64,000 bases of DNA, taken from NCBI GenBank assembly GCA_947476625.1, contig CANJRA010000002.1, positions 1-64,000 of the forward strand. The letters run 5' to 3'. This stretch comes from Fidelibacterota bacterium (GTDB taxonomy: Bacteria; Pseudomonadota; Alphaproteobacteria; Rhodospirillales; Rhodospirillaceae). Positions 16,149-26,391 of this stretch are shown here, one piece after another. Positions within the stretch are counted from its first letter, which is position 1, and each line of letters begins with the position of its first letter. Under the pieces are notes generated by a model. The model was given only the letters and a program-made list of their open reading frames with translations, made no database searches and was not told where the DNA came from. The translations under genes were made by a program, and so were the position numbers.

Positions 16149-17798
16149 ATGACTGAACACCCGCTGACACTGCTGCCCGCTTGGCAAGCGCTGGAGGCCC
16201 ACGCGGCGTCGACGCGTGCGGTCCATCTGCGTGACCTGTTCGCTGCCGATCCGGACAGGTTTGGTCGTCTATCGTTCTCGCAGGGCCCGCTGTTCGCGGA
16301 CTATTCCAAGAACCGCGTCACGACTGAGACCATCGGCCTGCTGTTGGAGCTCGCGCGTTCGCGTAACCTCGAAGCCGCACGCGCCGCGATGTTCGCAGGC
16401 GAGCATATTAACATTACCGAAAATCGCGCCGTGCTCCATGTGGCGCTGCGTAACCGCGCCGATGGGTCGATGACGGCGGATGGCATCGACGTCATGCCAG
16501 ACATCCGCGCGACGCGCGAACGCCTCAAGACATTTACGGATGATGTGCGCGGCGGTACTTGGACCGGAGCGACGGGAAAGCCCATCCGTCACATCGTCAA
16601 TATTGGCATTGGCGGATCGCACTTGGGTCCGATGTTCGTGGCCGATGCTTTAAAGGACCGGCAGAAAAATGGCGTGTCCCTTGCGTTTGTCTCTAATCCG
16701 GATCGCGCGCAGATAGACGAAGCCCTGGCAGGGATCGATCCCGCCGCGACTTTGTTTATCGTCGCCTCAAAGACATTCACGACTGCTGAAACCATGTTTA
16801 ACGCGGGCATCGCACGCGCTTGGATTGTCGACGCGCTTGGCGAGGCTGCGGTTGCCAAACATTTTGCGGCCGTTTCCACCAATCTGAAGGCCGCTGCTGC
16901 TTTCGGCATCCCGGCCAGCAGTGTGTTTCCGATGTGGGATTGGGTGGGCGGGCGCTATTCGGTGTGGTCGGCAATTGGTCTGGCCGTCATCATCGCGTGT
17001 GGTTTTGAAGATTTCGATCAGTTTCTTGCCGGCGCTGAAGCCATGGACCGGCATTTTGAAACCGCGTCGCACGATCAGAACCTTCCCGTGATTCTGGCGC
17101 TGATCGGCATATGGAACGCGGACTTCCTCGACTGTCCGGCCGTCGCTGTGCTGCCCTACGATCACCGGCTGAAACTTCTGCCTTTTCATCTCCAGCAGCT
17201 CGATATGGAAAGCAACGGCAAGAGTGTGATGAGCGATGGCACGGCTGCCGTCGGCAAAACCGGGCCGATTGTTTTCGGCGGCGGCGGCTCCGACAGTCAG
17301 CATTCTTTCTTCCAGCTATTGCATCAAAGCCCGCGGGTTATCCCGTGCGAATTTATTGCGGCGCTGAGGGGCGCTGATGGCGTGGGGCCAAGCCGTGACT
17401 TGCTCTTGGCCAACATGTTTGCCCAGAGCGAAGCGCTGATGAAAGGCCGCACGGCCGCAGATTTGGCCGCGACGCCTCCGGAATTAGCACCCCACCGCAG
17501 TTTTTCAGGCAACCGCCCATCGACTACGCTGTTAATAGATGAGGTGTCGCCTTATACGCTCGGCATGCTTCTGGCACTTTATGAGCATCGGGTGTTCGTG
17601 CAGGGCGTCGTGTGGGGAATCAACTCTTTCGACCAGTGGGGCGTCGAATTGGGCAAGGAATTGGCCAAATCCTTAGAGCCGGCCTTTGCCGCTGCGTCAG
17701 ACGGCGCGGCGTTGAAAACACGCGATAGCTCTACGTCAGGGCTGGTCGCTGCTTATCGCATCGTCCGTAATGGCGGCAAGAAGGACGGCGCCACATGA
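16149..17798 (+). CDS. pgi: Glucose-6-phosphate isomerase
   Basis: Pgi interconverts glucose 6-phosphate and fructose 6-phosphate. In 549 residues it shows [10 protein letters not shown] (about 150), the first PROSITE-style signature [15 protein letters not shown] (about 262), the catalytic Glu in MESNGKS (about 353), the catalytic His in [10 protein letters not shown] (about 384) and the second signature [17 protein letters not shown] (about 490), which contains the catalytic lysine. All expected residues are present. It overlaps mutL in ATGA. A phosphofructokinase gene elsewhere in the window is frameshifted, so Pgi may here serve gluconeogenesis or the Entner-Doudoroff and pentose routes rather than glycolysis. 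Confidence 0.96.
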   Translation: MTEHPLTLLPAWQALEAHAASTRAVHLRDLFAADPDRFGRLSFSQGPLFADYSKNRVTTETIGLLLELARSRNLEAARAAMFAGEHINITENRAVLHVALRNRADGSMTADGIDVMPDIRATRERLKTFTDDVRGGTWTGATGKPIRHIVNIGIGGSHLGPMFVADALKDRQKNGVSLAFVSNPDRAQIDEALAGIDPAATLFIVASKTFTTAETMFNAGIARAWIVDALGEAAVAKHFAAVSTNLKAAAAFGIPASSVFPMWDWVGGRYSVWSAIGLAVIIACGFEDFDQFLAGAEAMDRHFETASHDQNLPVILALIGIWNADFLDCPAVAVLPYDHRLKLLPFHLQQLDMESNGKSVMSDGTAAVGKTGPIVFGGGGSDSQHSFFQLLHQSPRVIPCEFIAALRGADGVGPSRDLLLANMFAQSEALMKGRTAADLAATPPELAPHRSFSGNRPSTTLLIDEVSPYTLGMLLALYEHRVFVQGVVWGINSFDQWGVELGKELAKSLEPAFAAASDGAALKTRDSSTSGLVAAYRIVRNGGKKDGAT

Positions 17799-19624
17799 CC
17801 ATCCGGCTTCTTCCGCCCAACCTGGTCAACCAAATCGCCGCCGGCGAAGTGGTCGAGCGTCCGGCGTCCGCTTTAAAAGAGTTGGTCGAGAACGCGATCG
17901 ATGCGGATGCCAGCCGTATCGACATCGTGATCAATGACGGTGGGCGTTCGCTGATTGTCGTGACCGACAACGGCTGCGGCATGACACCGCAAGAGCTTAT
18001 GGTTGCCGTGGATCGTCATGCGACGTCGAAGCTTCCGAGCGATGACTTACTGGATATCAGTTATCTCGGATTTCGCGGCGAAGCGTTGCCGGCGATCGGT
18101 TCGGTGGCACGCCTTACGGTGACAAGCCGCACGGCGGGCGCCGACACCGGCTGGTATGTCGTTGTCGGCGGCGGCCGCAAAGATGGCCCCGTGCCGGCAC
18201 CGCACCAACGCGGCACGCGCATCGAAGTGCGCGATATCTTCTTCGCGACGCCCGCACGTTTGAAATTTATGAAAGCTGCCCCGACCGAGTTGTCTTACGC
18301 CATCGACGCAGTCGAGCGTCTGGCCATGGCGCATCCGGATATCAGCTTTACCTTGGTTGCCGATGGCAAGCAGCGCCTGAATCTCCCTGCGGGTTTAACG
18401 CAAGGCGACTTGTTCGACTCTCATCTCGAGCGTTTAGCGATCATTCTCGGCAAGGACTTTGCCGCCAATGCCGTACCCGTCGCCGCCGAGCGCGAGGATA
18501 TCAAGCTTTACGGGTATATCGGCGTGCCGACCTTCAATCGTGGAAACGCGCTCGCACAATACCTTTTCGTCAATGGGCGTCCGGTGCGTGACCGTCTGCT
18601 GGCGGGCGCGGTGCGCGCGGCCTACCAAGATTTTCTTGCGCCCAACCGTCATCCCTACGTCGTTCTTTTCCTCGATCTGCCGCAGCGTGAGGTGGATGTG
18701 AACGTCCATCCTGCAAAAGCCGAGGTGCGTTTCCGCGACGCAGGGCTCGTGCGTGGCCTCATGGTCGGCGCGCTAAAGCATGCGCTGGCCGAAGCAGGTC
18801 ACAAAGCATCGACGACGGTTGCTAACGCGGCGCTGGCGGCCTTTCAAAATCAAGGCGGCTATGGTCAACGGCCCGGCGCTTATGGAAGCACTGCGGCTTA
18901 TGGTGCGGCGTACGCAATGCAAGCGCCGCAAGATTATGAAAATCAGGGTCTTGCCGAGGGAGACAGTGCGACGTCGCTGTTTGCGCTCGCGCCCTCAGCG
19001 CCGGATGCCACGCCGATTGAAATTATCGAGGCGGATTGCCGTTCGCATCCGTTAGGTGTTGCGCGGGCGCAGGTGCACGAGACTTATATCGTGGCCCAAA
19101 CCGGCGATGGCATTGTGATTGTCGACCAACATGCCGCGCACGAACGGCTCGTCTACGAGCGCATGAAGGCTTCGCTGGCGGAAGGCGGTATCGCGCGCCA
19201 GATGCTGTTGATTCCTGAGGTCATAGAGTTGGATGAAGCCTCTGCCGCCCGCGTGGCCGCCCGCGCGCCCGAGCTGGCAGAGCTAGGCTTGGTGCTGGAA
19301 GCCTTCGGTGGGAATTCCATTGTCGTGCGAGAGATCCCGGCGCTCCTGGGGGACACGGATGCCGCCGGACTGGTGAGGGATTTGGCCGACGATCTTGCCT
19401 CCGTGGATGAAGCTTTGACGCTCAAGGACCGCCTAGGGGATGTATGCGGCACGCTTGCCTGCCACGGCGCGGTCAGGGCCGGGCGCCGGCTGAACGGCGC
19501 CGAAATGAACGCGCTTTTGCGTCAAATGGAAGTGACGCCCCATGCCGGTCAATGCAATCATGGGCGACCGACTTATGTCGAACTTAAGCTCAAGGATATC
19601 GAGCGGCTTTTCGGCCGCAGATAG
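17795..19624 (+). CDS. mutL: DNA mismatch repair protein MutL (endonuclease type)
   Basis: MutL couples mismatch recognition by MutS to strand removal. The N-terminal GHKL ATPase has [11 protein letters not shown] (about 30-40), DNGCGM (about 55) and [13 protein letters not shown] (about 90). A Gly/Ala/Tyr-rich linker (about 350-400) precedes the dimerisation domain, which holds the endonuclease motif [12 protein letters not shown] (about 443-454), ACHGAVRAG (about 555) and CNHGRPTY (about 587). This is therefore the latent-nicking MutL used by bacteria without MutH. The start overlaps the pgi stop. Length (609) is normal. Confidence 0.96.
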   Translation: MTIRLLPPNLVNQIAAGEVVERPASALKELVENAIDADASRIDIVINDGGRSLIVVTDNGCGMTPQELMVAVDRHATSKLPSDDLLDISYLGFRGEALPAIGSVARLTVTSRTAGADTGWYVVVGGGRKDGPVPAPHQRGTRIEVRDIFFATPARLKFMKAAPTELSYAIDAVERLAMAHPDISFTLVADGKQRLNLPAGLTQGDLFDSHLERLAIILGKDFAANAVPVAAEREDIKLYGYIGVPTFNRGNALAQYLFVNGRPVRDRLLAGAVRAAYQDFLAPNRHPYVVLFLDLPQREVDVNVHPAKAEVRFRDAGLVRGLMVGALKHALAEAGHKASTTVANAALAAFQNQGGYGQRPGAYGSTAAYGAAYAMQAPQDYENQGLAEGDSATSLFALAPSAPDATPIEIIEADCRSHPLGVARAQVHETYIVAQTGDGIVIVDQHAAHERLVYERMKASLAEGGIARQMLLIPEVIELDEASAARVAARAPELAELGLVLEAFGGNSIVVREIPALLGDTDAAGLVRDLADDLASVDEALTLKDRLGDVCGTLACHGAVRAGRRLNGAEMNALLRQMEVTPHAGQCNHGRPTYVELKLKDIERLFGRR

Positions 19625-19638
19625 GGGATCGCGGAAGA

Positions 19639-20559
19639 ATGATCGGCGAATTCATCCGTTACGCGACAACCTACGCGCCCGAACGCACGCGTAAATTCGG
19701 CTATCTCAAGCGGTTGATTGCGCTTGAGTTTCGCGCGCGCCGTTTGACGACGGCGTGGCAGAGCCATCAGCGTTCGACCCGCAATCTCATCGTTAAAGCG
19801 TCCGACCTTTGCGAACAGCAGCGCATCGCCGTCGTGCTGGGTTCCGGGTTGCTGCTTGAGGTTCCGTTGAAGGCGTTAACGGAGAAATTCGAGCGTGTAT
19901 ATCTCGTGGATATTTTCCACATGCCGCAAGTGCGCCGCGAAGCGAAGAAGTACTTCAATGTTAAGCTTCTGACGGGCGACATTACCGGCGTTTTCGCGGC
20001 CATAAAAGAAGGTAGCCCGCCCGGAGGTCATACGCCGCCGCCGCCGCCGCGCATTCCGCATTTGAAGGAAGCCGACCTGATTGTCTCGTGCAATTGCCTG
20101 ATGCAGCTTGCTGATCCATTCAACGATTACTTCGAGAAGACGCGTGGCTTTTCCGATCTCGATTCCGACAAACTCGCCTATCAGATCATGGACCAGCACG
20201 CGAAAGCCATCGCGACAGAAGCGACGGGCGTCGGCGTGATCGTGACGGATACGGAGCGGTTTGCGATGCAGGACGATAAAATCGTGTCGCGCACGGATTT
20301 GTTAAAGGCGTTGAAGTTGCCGCCGACGCCGACGCCGACCGTTATGCACAATGAAGAATGGGATTGGCTGTTCGCGCCCCATCCTGAAGACCATCCAAGC
20401 CACGATTATATACATAAGGTGCAGGGCAAGGTTTATCAGCGCAATATTGCCGCGGATGATAAAACCGAAAATAAAGATGACGCACTTTCCGTTGATTTGC
20501 CGCCAACACTAGATGAACCCGATATAGATTCGATGGGGGCGATTATCCCGGAGCGGTGA
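19639..20559 (+). CDS. Conserved hypothetical protein with a Rossmann-like core
   Basis: I do not recognise a named family. The 306-residue protein has an N-terminal helical segment, then RIAVVLGSGLLLEVPLKAL (a glycine-containing nucleotide-fold turn), FERVYLVDIFHMPQVRR (a strand ending in Asp, as in methyltransferase-like folds) and LIVSCNCLMQLADPF. The last has the NxLxQL-type loop at the position where methyltransferases carry a catalytic segment. Two Pro-rich insertions occur (HTPPPPPRIP and PPTPTPTV). An S-adenosylmethionine-dependent enzyme is a possibility, not a claim. It follows mutL by 14 bases in the same direction and converges on rsmD. Confidence 0.7.
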   Translation: MIGEFIRYATTYAPERTRKFGYLKRLIALEFRARRLTTAWQSHQRSTRNLIVKASDLCEQQRIAVVLGSGLLLEVPLKALTEKFERVYLVDIFHMPQVRREAKKYFNVKLLTGDITGVFAAIKEGSPPGGHTPPPPPRIPHLKEADLIVSCNCLMQLADPFNDYFEKTRGFSDLDSDKLAYQIMDQHAKAIATEATGVGVIVTDTERFAMQDDKIVSRTDLLKALKLPPTPTPTVMHNEEWDWLFAPHPEDHPSHDYIHKVQGKVYQRNIAADDKTENKDDALSVDLPPTLDEPDIDSMGAIIPER

Positions 20560-20585
20560 GGCATTAATTAAAGCAGCTTAGCTTC

Positions 20586-21197
20586 TTAGCCCACGTATTT
20601 CAGAAATGTGATGGCAACGCGGCCATAGGAGCGGCGGTCTAGCAGGACGTAGCCTGCTGCGTCGGCGAGCGTTTCCGATGCATCGGTTTCTACCGTGACG
20701 AGCGCCCCCGACGAGAGCCAGTTCTGATTGGCAAGGCTGTTCAATCCGGACATCGCAAGGCCTTCGCCATAAGGCGGGTCAAGAAAGGCGAGATCACAAG
20801 CAGTCGCCGCGCGCGGCAAATGAGCGCCGTCGGCGTTCATGATTGTGGTGCGATCCTCGGCCCCGAGTTTCCCGACATTGCGCTTCAGCAGACCAATCAC
20901 ATCGGGATTGCGGTCGAGCAAAACGGCTTGGGCGGCGCCGCGCGACAAGGCTTCCAACCCCAAAGCGCCCGTGCCTGCAAAGACGTCAACCACACGTGCG
21001 CCGCTCAGTCTAAAGCCTTCATCGGCAAAAGAATGCGCGAGACGATTGAACAAGGCTTCGCGCACGCGGTCCGATGTCGGGCGCACGGATTTGCCGGGCA
21101 ATACTTCGATGCTGCGTCCGCGCCAAGCTCCGGAAATGATACGTAAGCTGCCGGGCTTTTCTTTCGCGGTACTATTCTTCGGCGGAAGCTTTTTCAT
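20586..21197 (-). CDS. rsmD: 16S rRNA (guanine(966)-N2)-methyltransferase RsmD
   Basis: RsmD methylates G966 of 16S rRNA. The protein (203 residues) begins SLRIISGAWRGR, the family's RIIxGxxRGR start, followed by VRPTSDRVREALFN, the SAM-binding VVDVFAGTGALGLEALSRGA (about 68-87) and the catalytic DPPY tetrapeptide (about 140). The start lies inside the rluB gene by 26 bases, so rluB and rsmD are co-transcribed. The usual order in this class, a pseudouridine synthase followed by rsmD, is seen. Confidence 0.94.
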   Translation of the reverse strand: MKKLPPKNSTAKEKPGSLRIISGAWRGRSIEVLPGKSVRPTSDRVREALFNRLAHSFADEGFRLSGARVVDVFAGTGALGLEALSRGAAQAVLLDRNPDVIGLLKRNVGKLGAEDRTTIMNADGAHLPRAATACDLAFLDPPYGEGLAMSGLNSLANQNWLSSGALVTVETDASETLADAAGYVLLDRRSYGRVAITFLKYVG

Positions 21198-21999
21198 GAC
21201 GCTGCCGCTTTTTGTTGAGTCCCGAAGGGGCCGCCGCGCCTAACTGCTGGCGCACAACGTGCCGCGGTACTTCCTCAAGTACGCCGGGCTCAAGCTTGCC
21301 CAATTGAAAAGGACCGTAGGACACGCGGATGAGGCGGTTCACGGTCAGGCCTAAGTACTCCATCACCTTGCGCACTTCGCGGTTCTTGCCTTCGGAAAGC
21401 GCGACTGTGACCCAGGTGTTGGACTTGCTCGTGTTCTTTTCCTTGCCGTCGACCATGGTTTTGTCGACCAGCGCTTCGATGGGGCTGTAACGCACGCCGT
21501 CGACGGTAACGCCTTTTTTGAGGCGCGCGAGCTGGGCGTTATCGACGCGGCCATGAACGCGTACCCGGTAGCGGCGCACCCAGCCGCGCGACGGATGCTC
21601 CATTTCGCGCGCGAGTGTGCCATCGTTTGTCAGCAGCAATAAGCCTTCCGAGGTCAGATCCAAGCGTCCGATGCTGACGACACGCGGCAGTTCGGGCGGC
21701 AGAACGTCGAAAACCGTCGTGCGGCCTTTTTCGTCTTTATTGGTTGTGACAAGGCCCTTGGGCTTATGAAAGCGCCACAGACGCGCGCGGTCGGCGGTGG
21801 GAATCGGCTGGCCGTCGACAACAACGATGTCGTTTTCGCGGACGACAACCGCGGGCGTCTCGAGAACTTTGCCATTGAGCGACACTCGGCCGGCAGCGAT
21901 CCACTTCTCGGCATCGCGGCGGGAGCATAACCCGGCGCGCGCCATGACCTTGGCAATGCGGTCGCCTTTTTCTTCGTCTGGTTTTTTATCAGAACTCAT
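21172..21999 (-). CDS. rluB: 23S rRNA pseudouridine synthase, RsuA/RluB/RluE family
   Basis: This enzyme converts a uridine in rRNA to pseudouridine. From ATG 21999 the 275-residue protein has an N-terminal S4 RNA-binding domain (RIAKVMARAGLCSRRDAEKW), then the catalytic motif IGRLDLTSEGLLLLTND with the nucleophilic Asp (about residues 109-125), and the RQVRRM-like KNREVRKVMEYLGL. A longer frame upstream runs into the peptidase gene and is not conserved. The C-terminus is basic (KKRQRHEK). RluB is the most likely member by length and S4 domain; RsuA or RluE cannot be fully excluded. Confidence 0.88.
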   Translation of the reverse strand: MSSDKKPDEEKGDRIAKVMARAGLCSRRDAEKWIAAGRVSLNGKVLETPAVVVRENDIVVVDGQPIPTADRARLWRFHKPKGLVTTNKDEKGRTTVFDVLPPELPRVVSIGRLDLTSEGLLLLTNDGTLAREMEHPSRGWVRRYRVRVHGRVDNAQLARLKKGVTVDGVRYSPIEALVDKTMVDGKEKNTSKSNTWVTVALSEGKNREVRKVMEYLGLTVNRLIRVSYGPFQLGKLEPGVLEEVPRHVVRQQLGAAAPSGLNKKRQRHEKASAEE

Positions 22000-22709
22000 T
22001 TTCTGCACGCGTCGATAAAAGCCGCGAACAACCGCACGTCGGCTTGGCTGATGTGAAACTCGGGATGCCACTGCACACCGATACAAAACTTACGCGATGG
22101 ATCTTCGATGCCTTCGATCACGCCGTCCGGCGCGACCGCATCGATCACTAAATTCTTCGGCACGTCTTTGACCGCTTGATGATGCGCGCTGTTAACTGGC
22201 ACGCGGGTCTCGCCGGTGATTTTGTGAAGCTGCGTTCCGGTTTTGATATCGACGTCGTGACCGGCCTGATCGCGCGGATTGGGTTGTTCGTGGGCGAGCG
22301 GAGCGCCGATTTCGTCCGGTATGTGCTGAATAAGCGTACCGCCCAGCGCGACGGCCAAAAGCTGTTGTCCGCCGCAAATACCAAGAATTGGCTTGTCGGC
22401 TTTCAACATGGCGCGGGTTATGGCGATCTCGAAGTCGGTGCGGCCTTCCTTGACGGTGACTTTAGGGTGGCGCGTGGCCGCGCCAAACAAAGCCGGATCG
22501 ACGTCAAAGTTGCCGCCGGATACCAGCAAGCCGTCTAGAAGGTCGGCATAATGTTCGACCAGCGTGGGTTCATGCGGCAGCACGATAGGCACACCGCCGG
22601 CCTTGCGCACGGAGGAGCAGTAATTCTCCCGGATCGCGTACCAGGGGAATTTTGAATAGCCGCCGGGCTGTTCGCTGTCGGCGGTGATGCCAATGAGAGG
22701 GGCGTGCAT
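21996..22709 (-). CDS. Class I glutamine amidotransferase-like peptidase C26 (PuuD-like gamma-glutamyl hydrolase)
   Basis: The 237-residue protein has the class I glutamine amidotransferase triad: Cys in LGICGGQQLL (about residue 111) and His-Glu in GVQWHPEF (about residues 216-219). It begins PLIGITADSEQPGGYS and carries VSGGNFDVDPALFG, as in PuuD-type gamma-glutamyl-gamma-aminobutyrate hydrolases of putrescine breakdown. The substrate is not proven; related proteins act on other gamma-glutamyl amides. Its stop overlaps the rluB start in ATGA. The presence of an ornithine decarboxylase in the window makes a polyamine link possible, but the genes are far apart. Confidence 0.82.
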   Translation of the reverse strand: MHAPLIGITADSEQPGGYSKFPWYAIRENYCSSVRKAGGVPIVLPHEPTLVEHYADLLDGLLVSGGNFDVDPALFGAATRHPKVTVKEGRTDFEIAITRAMLKADKPILGICGGQQLLAVALGGTLIQHIPDEIGAPLAHEQPNPRDQAGHDVDIKTGTQLHKITGETRVPVNSAHHQAVKDVPKNLVIDAVAPDGVIEGIEDPSRKFCIGVQWHPEFHISQADVRLFAAFIDACRK

Positions 22710-22775
22710 AAATGACCTCAGTCCACCAGGGCGGAGTAGGGCGCTGGCGGTGGGAAGTCAAGGATAAGGGCGGAT

Positions 22776-23903
22776 TTAGCTCGGATCGTCGCGGCGCACG
22801 GGGATAAAGGGCACCGCCGGGACTGCGTTCAGCATGTCATAGGTACGATTAGCTTCGGCGGCGCGGCTTTTGGCGATGCTGCGCTCAAGCGCGGCCTGAT
22901 CGGCGGTTTGCGTGCCGTCCTTGGAAAGCGAGCGGGTCAGCGCGGCGGTCCAATCGGCGCCTTGGAGGCCGTTCGAGCCCAGCGCGGTTTCGTCGGGATT
23001 TTCCTCGTCCTCGCCCTCGCCCTCGCCCGTGCCGCTCATAGACATGGGATTGGCCGCAATGAGCTTGGACATTTCTTCAAGAACGAAATGTGAGACGAGG
23101 GCTTTGTTGGTATCTGCACGGTCCGGTGCGGGCTTCGCGAGTATTTTGCTGAGATCCAATCCACCGGCTGCGTGCGGTGTCGTATCCGATGCCGCACGCT
23201 CGGCGGCTACGGCATTGACGGCTTCCTGCCCGCCCATGGCTACGGCAACATCGGCGTAACGGTCCAGCTGAGTGGAGAAACGCTCGCGCACCAGTTTCAC
23301 GACCTCGGCGACGCTGCGCGCCCGGCCTTCGGGCGTATAAAACACAGCTGTGTTGGCTTTGGCGGCGCTTGGCAGCAACTGCGCGGCCGACGTTGACGGC
23401 GACGTCGCGGCGGCGTTCAGCAGTTCGCTTGCGCCGGTCGCACCCAGAAAGTGCGCGAGATACAGATCCGGCGCATCCACGCCGCGCCCTAGCGCCGCGT
23501 GCATCGCCGTTGCGTTATCGCGCGCATATTCCGCAGCCATGAGTGCCGAAGCTTCGGGATTGTTGCGCAGCGCCAGAATGCGTTGCTCGGCGGCGGCGTC
23601 CTTTACGATCGGTTTGCCGTCGTCGTTCAGATGGATTTTTTGTGCGGCATCATTGTAGCCATACAGCGCGCCGTACTTTTTCATCATGTCGAGCCATGTG
23701 CCGCGCGTGAACTGGAAGAGCCCCGTGGCGGACGATGTGTCGGCCTGGGCGTCACTTTGCAGGCTGCTTTCCTGCGCGGCCTTGGCGACGAGATACTGAA
23801 AGCTGACGCCGCTTTTCTGGCTGGCGTTTTGCAGACCGGTCAGCGTCGCTCGGTCGACGGTTTGACCCGCCAGTTTCACGACATCTTTGATTGGCTGAAC
23901 CAT
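22776..23903 (-). CDS. Lytic transglycosylase (SLT-like domain)
   Basis: The 375-residue protein has an N-terminal lysozyme-like module. SFQYLVAKAAQESSLQSDAQ carries the catalytic glutamate (about residue 45), followed by SSATGLFQFTRGTWLDMM, the family's G-L-(F/M)-Q motif, and later YLAHFLGATGASELL. This would cleave peptidoglycan between MurNAc and GlcNAc. No clear signal peptide is seen, as in transglycosylase-like proteins exported by flagellar or other routes. The C-terminal half is low-complexity and acidic (GTGEGEGEDEENPD). The gene is divergent from tadA. A flagellar peptidoglycan-hydrolase role is possible, given a FliL-like gene nearby. Confidence 0.78.
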   Translation of the reverse strand: MVQPIKDVVKLAGQTVDRATLTGLQNASQKSGVSFQYLVAKAAQESSLQSDAQADTSSATGLFQFTRGTWLDMMKKYGALYGYNDAAQKIHLNDDGKPIVKDAAAEQRILALRNNPEASALMAAEYARDNATAMHAALGRGVDAPDLYLAHFLGATGASELLNAAATSPSTSAAQLLPSAAKANTAVFYTPEGRARSVAEVVKLVRERFSTQLDRYADVAVAMGGQEAVNAVAAERAASDTTPHAAGGLDLSKILAKPAPDRADTNKALVSHFVLEEMSKLIAANPMSMSGTGEGEGEDEENPDETALGSNGLQGADWTAALTRSLSKDGTQTADQAALERSIAKSRAAEANRTYDMLNAVPAVPFIPVRRDDPS

Positions 23904-24026
23904 CGGTCTTCCGGCTCCTAAAAATAGCTCTTTGGAGCTTAGCTGGCGCGGGTTACTGAATCCTTACCACTCCTTAACGATTTCAGCCGGCTTGACGCCG
24001 GTTTGTTCCTCACGGACTCTGTCGCC

Positions 24027-24485
24027 ATGTCGAAAACATCGCCCGATTTCATGGATTTAGCCTTCCGCGCGGCGGAAGCTGCGCGCGCGCGCGGTGAGGT
24101 TCCCGTGGGGGCGATCATCGTTGACCCCGCCACCGGCGAAATCCTGGCTGCGGCAGGTAATGAGACAGAGGCGCGGCATGATCCTACGGCGCATGCCGAA
24201 ATCCTAGTCATTCAGGCCGCGGCCGCTAAGGTCGCAGCGGCGCGCCTGACAGGGTGTGATCTCTACGTCACATTAGAGCCATGCACCATGTGCGCGGCGG
24301 CCATATCGCTGGCGCGCCTACGTCGTGTGATCTATGGCGCTTACGATCCCAAGGGCGGCGGCGTCGACCACGGCGCCAAGGTTTTCAGCCAGCCGACCTG
24401 TCATCATCGGCCCGAGGTTATCGGTGGCGTAGGTGCATCGCGTTCTGAGACACTGCTGAAGGATTTTTTCGTTGCCCGACGCTAG
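24027..24485 (+). CDS. tadA: tRNA-specific adenosine deaminase TadA
   Basis: TadA deaminates A34 to inosine in tRNA-Arg(ACG) and is essential in most bacteria. The 152-residue protein shows the cytidine-deaminase zinc site: HAEILVIQ (His and catalytic Glu) and LEPCTMCAAAI (the two Cys). GEVPVGAIIV is also typical. The start was set at ATG 24027; an earlier TTG adds eight unconserved codons. A tRNA-Arg(ACG) gene is not in the window. Confidence 0.93.
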   Translation: MSKTSPDFMDLAFRAAEAARARGEVPVGAIIVDPATGEILAAAGNETEARHDPTAHAEILVIQAAAAKVAAARLTGCDLYVTLEPCTMCAAAISLARLRRVIYGAYDPKGGGVDHGAKVFSQPTCHHRPEVIGGVGASRSETLLKDFFVARR

Positions 24486-24529
24486 GGTTGAGCCTAGGCA
24501 GCCGTGCCCAATCCTTCTACCATGAACGC

Positions 24530-25018
24530 ATGATGCGTAGAGCTTTCCATCTCGTGGCGGTGCTAGCGATACTTGGCTTATGCATGCCGGCCTTTGCCGC
24601 AGAGCATGGTGGCGGCGGCGGTGCTGAGAACGCTATCGGTTACGGCGGCGCCAAGGTGCAGCTTCAGCCGTTCATGGTGCCGTATAAATCGGGTAGCGGA
24701 ATCCAATATCAGGTCGTGACATTGCGTTTGGTGCTGGACGTTGGCCTCATGGAACGTGCCGGGTGCTTCATGGCGCCGATCGTGCATGAAAAATTGCTGT
24801 TGTGCCTGCACAAACTGAAGCCAACGCCTGCCGATTTTGTCGGTCAGCGCAAAGAGGTCATGCAAAAAGAGATGTTGGACGTTGCGATCGCAGCGACCGA
24901 CCGCGGCATTTATTCCGCCGTAGAAGTGGTGGATGAGGCCATGCTGCAGGTGAAAGACGAAAAAACCGGCACGCACATGGACCCCAAGTCCACGACACTT
25001 ACGTCACAGTGTAAGTAG
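24530..25018 (+). CDS. Exported FliL-like protein (tentative)
   Basis: From ATG 24530 the 162-residue product has a signal peptide (FHLVAVLAILGLCMPAFA). The mature region reads VQLQPFMVPYKSGSGIQYQVVTLRLVLDVG, then a segment of alternating helices and a C-terminal AVEVVDEAMLQVKDEK. The pattern of a PF-V start, a strand of beta type and a terminal V-D-x-x-hydrophobic strand is like flagellar FliL or SPFH-type domains, but the match is by eye only. There is no flagellar gene next door. It ends 13 bases before the convergent purD stop. An unrelated secreted protein is equally possible. Confidence 0.5.
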   Translation: MMRRAFHLVAVLAILGLCMPAFAAEHGGGGGAENAIGYGGAKVQLQPFMVPYKSGSGIQYQVVTLRLVLDVGLMERAGCFMAPIVHEKLLLCLHKLKPTPADFVGQRKEVMQKEMLDVAIAATDRGIYSAVEVVDEAMLQVKDEKTGTHMDPKSTTLTSQCK

Positions 25019-25031
25019 GCAGCGTAAGTCA

Positions 25032-26324
25032 TTACGCTTTCTCGCGTGCTATTGCGCGCCAGCCAATATCGCGGCGGCAGAAACCACCCGGCCATTTAAT
25101 CGCATCCACGCCCTTGTACGCGCGCGCCTGAGCTTCGCCGACGGTTTTGCCGGTGGCGGTGACGGCAAGCACGCGGCCGCCGTTCGCGACAATGACATCC
25201 TTGCCGCCGCGGATCTCGGCTTTGGTACCGGCGTGGAAGATGTTCACGCCATCGAGTTTCGCGGCCGCATCTAGGCCTTCGATGATCGTGCTTTTTTCCG
25301 GTGTGCCCGGATAACCGTTGGCGGCCATGATGACTGTGACGGCCGCATCATCGTGCCAGCGCAAATCGACGTGCTTCAACTGGCCATCGGCGGAGGCAAT
25401 CAGCGCGGGGAGTAGATCCGACTTCAAGCGCATCATCAAAACTTCACATTCCGGATCGCCGAAACGGACGTTGAACTCCAGCGTTTTGGCGATGCCTTTG
25501 CTGATCATCAATCCCGCGAACAGCACGCCTTTGAAAGGGTGTCCTTCCGCCGCCATGCCGCGCACGGTCGGCATGATGACATCGCGCATGATTTGTTCTT
25601 GCATCGCGGAGTCGACAATCGGCGCGGGCGAATAGGCACCCATGCCGCCGGTGTTGGGGCCGGTATCACCGTCGCCTACGGCCTTATGGTCTTGCGCGGC
25701 GATCAAAGGCAGCGCGTTGGTGCCATCGACAATGGCAAAAAAGCTGGCTTCTTCACCGGCGAGAAATTCCTCGACCACGACTTCATCACCGGCAGCGCCG
25801 AAAATCTTTTCGCCCATCATGCTATCGATGGCCGCGTGACCCTCGGCAATGCTCTGGCAAATGATCACGCCTTTACCGGCGGCCAAGCCGCTGGCCTTCA
25901 CAACGATGGGCGCGCCTTTTTCTGAAACAAAGGCTTTGGCTTTGGCGGCATCGGTGAATCGTCCGTAGGCCGCCGTCGGAATGTTATGGCGCGCGAAAAA
26001 ATCTTTCATGAAGGCTTTGGAGCCCTCCAGACGCGCAGCTTGCGCGCTGGGACCAAAGGCCTTGATGCCGGCAGCGGCCAAGGCGTCTACAAGCCCCGCC
26101 ACCAGAGGAGCCTCGGGTCCGACCACGACGAAATCGATTTTTTCCTTTTGCGCGACGGCGACCAGGCCGTCTATGTCTTCGGAGCTAACCGGCAGGCAGG
26201 TGGCCACCGCGGCGATGCCGGGATTGCCGGGCGCGCAGTAAAGGGCGTCGCAAACCGGCGAGGCGCTTAAAGCCCAGCACAAGGCATGCTCACGTCCGCC
26301 GCCGCCTACTACCATGACACGCAT
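25032..26324 (-). CDS. purD: Phosphoribosylamine-glycine ligase
   Basis: PurD catalyses the second step of de novo purine synthesis, joining glycine to phosphoribosylamine with ATP. From ATG 26324 the 430-residue protein begins [15 protein letters not shown]. It has an ATP-grasp fold with [13 protein letters not shown] (about 136-148), [12 protein letters not shown] (about 185), [12 protein letters not shown] (about 226) and [12 protein letters not shown] (about 283). All family motifs are present. A frame extending upstream into a repeat is not conserved. purD and xseA are divergent, sharing a 67-base promoter region. Confidence 0.96.
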   Translation of the reverse strand: MRVMVVGGGGREHALCWALSASPVCDALYCAPGNPGIAAVATCLPVSSEDIDGLVAVAQKEKIDFVVVGPEAPLVAGLVDALAAAGIKAFGPSAQAARLEGSKAFMKDFFARHNIPTAAYGRFTDAAKAKAFVSEKGAPIVVKASGLAAGKGVIICQSIAEGHAAIDSMMGEKIFGAAGDEVVVEEFLAGEEASFFAIVDGTNALPLIAAQDHKAVGDGDTGPNTGGMGAYSPAPIVDSAMQEQIMRDVIMPTVRGMAAEGHPFKGVLFAGLMISKGIAKTLEFNVRFGDPECEVLMMRLKSDLLPALIASADGQLKHVDLRWHDDAAVTVIMAANGYPGTPEKSTIIEGLDAAAKLDGVNIFHAGTKAEIRGGKDVIVANGGRVLAVTATGKTVGEAQARAYKGVDAIKWPGGFCRRDIGWRAIAREKA

Positions 26325-26333
26325 CGATTTTGT

Positions 26334-26369
26334 CCCGCTGTTGGGCTTGCCCCCGCTATTGGGTTTGCC
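26334..26369. repeat. 18-bp tandem repeat between purD and xseA
   Basis: CCCGCTGTTGGGCTTGCC (26334-26351) is followed immediately by CCCGCTATTGGGTTTGCC (26352-26369), identical at 16 of 18 bases. It lies in the 67-base divergent promoter region and could be a repeated operator or a slippage product. Confidence 0.6.
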
Positions 26370-26391
26370 GAAGCTGTGGCATAACAGAGCC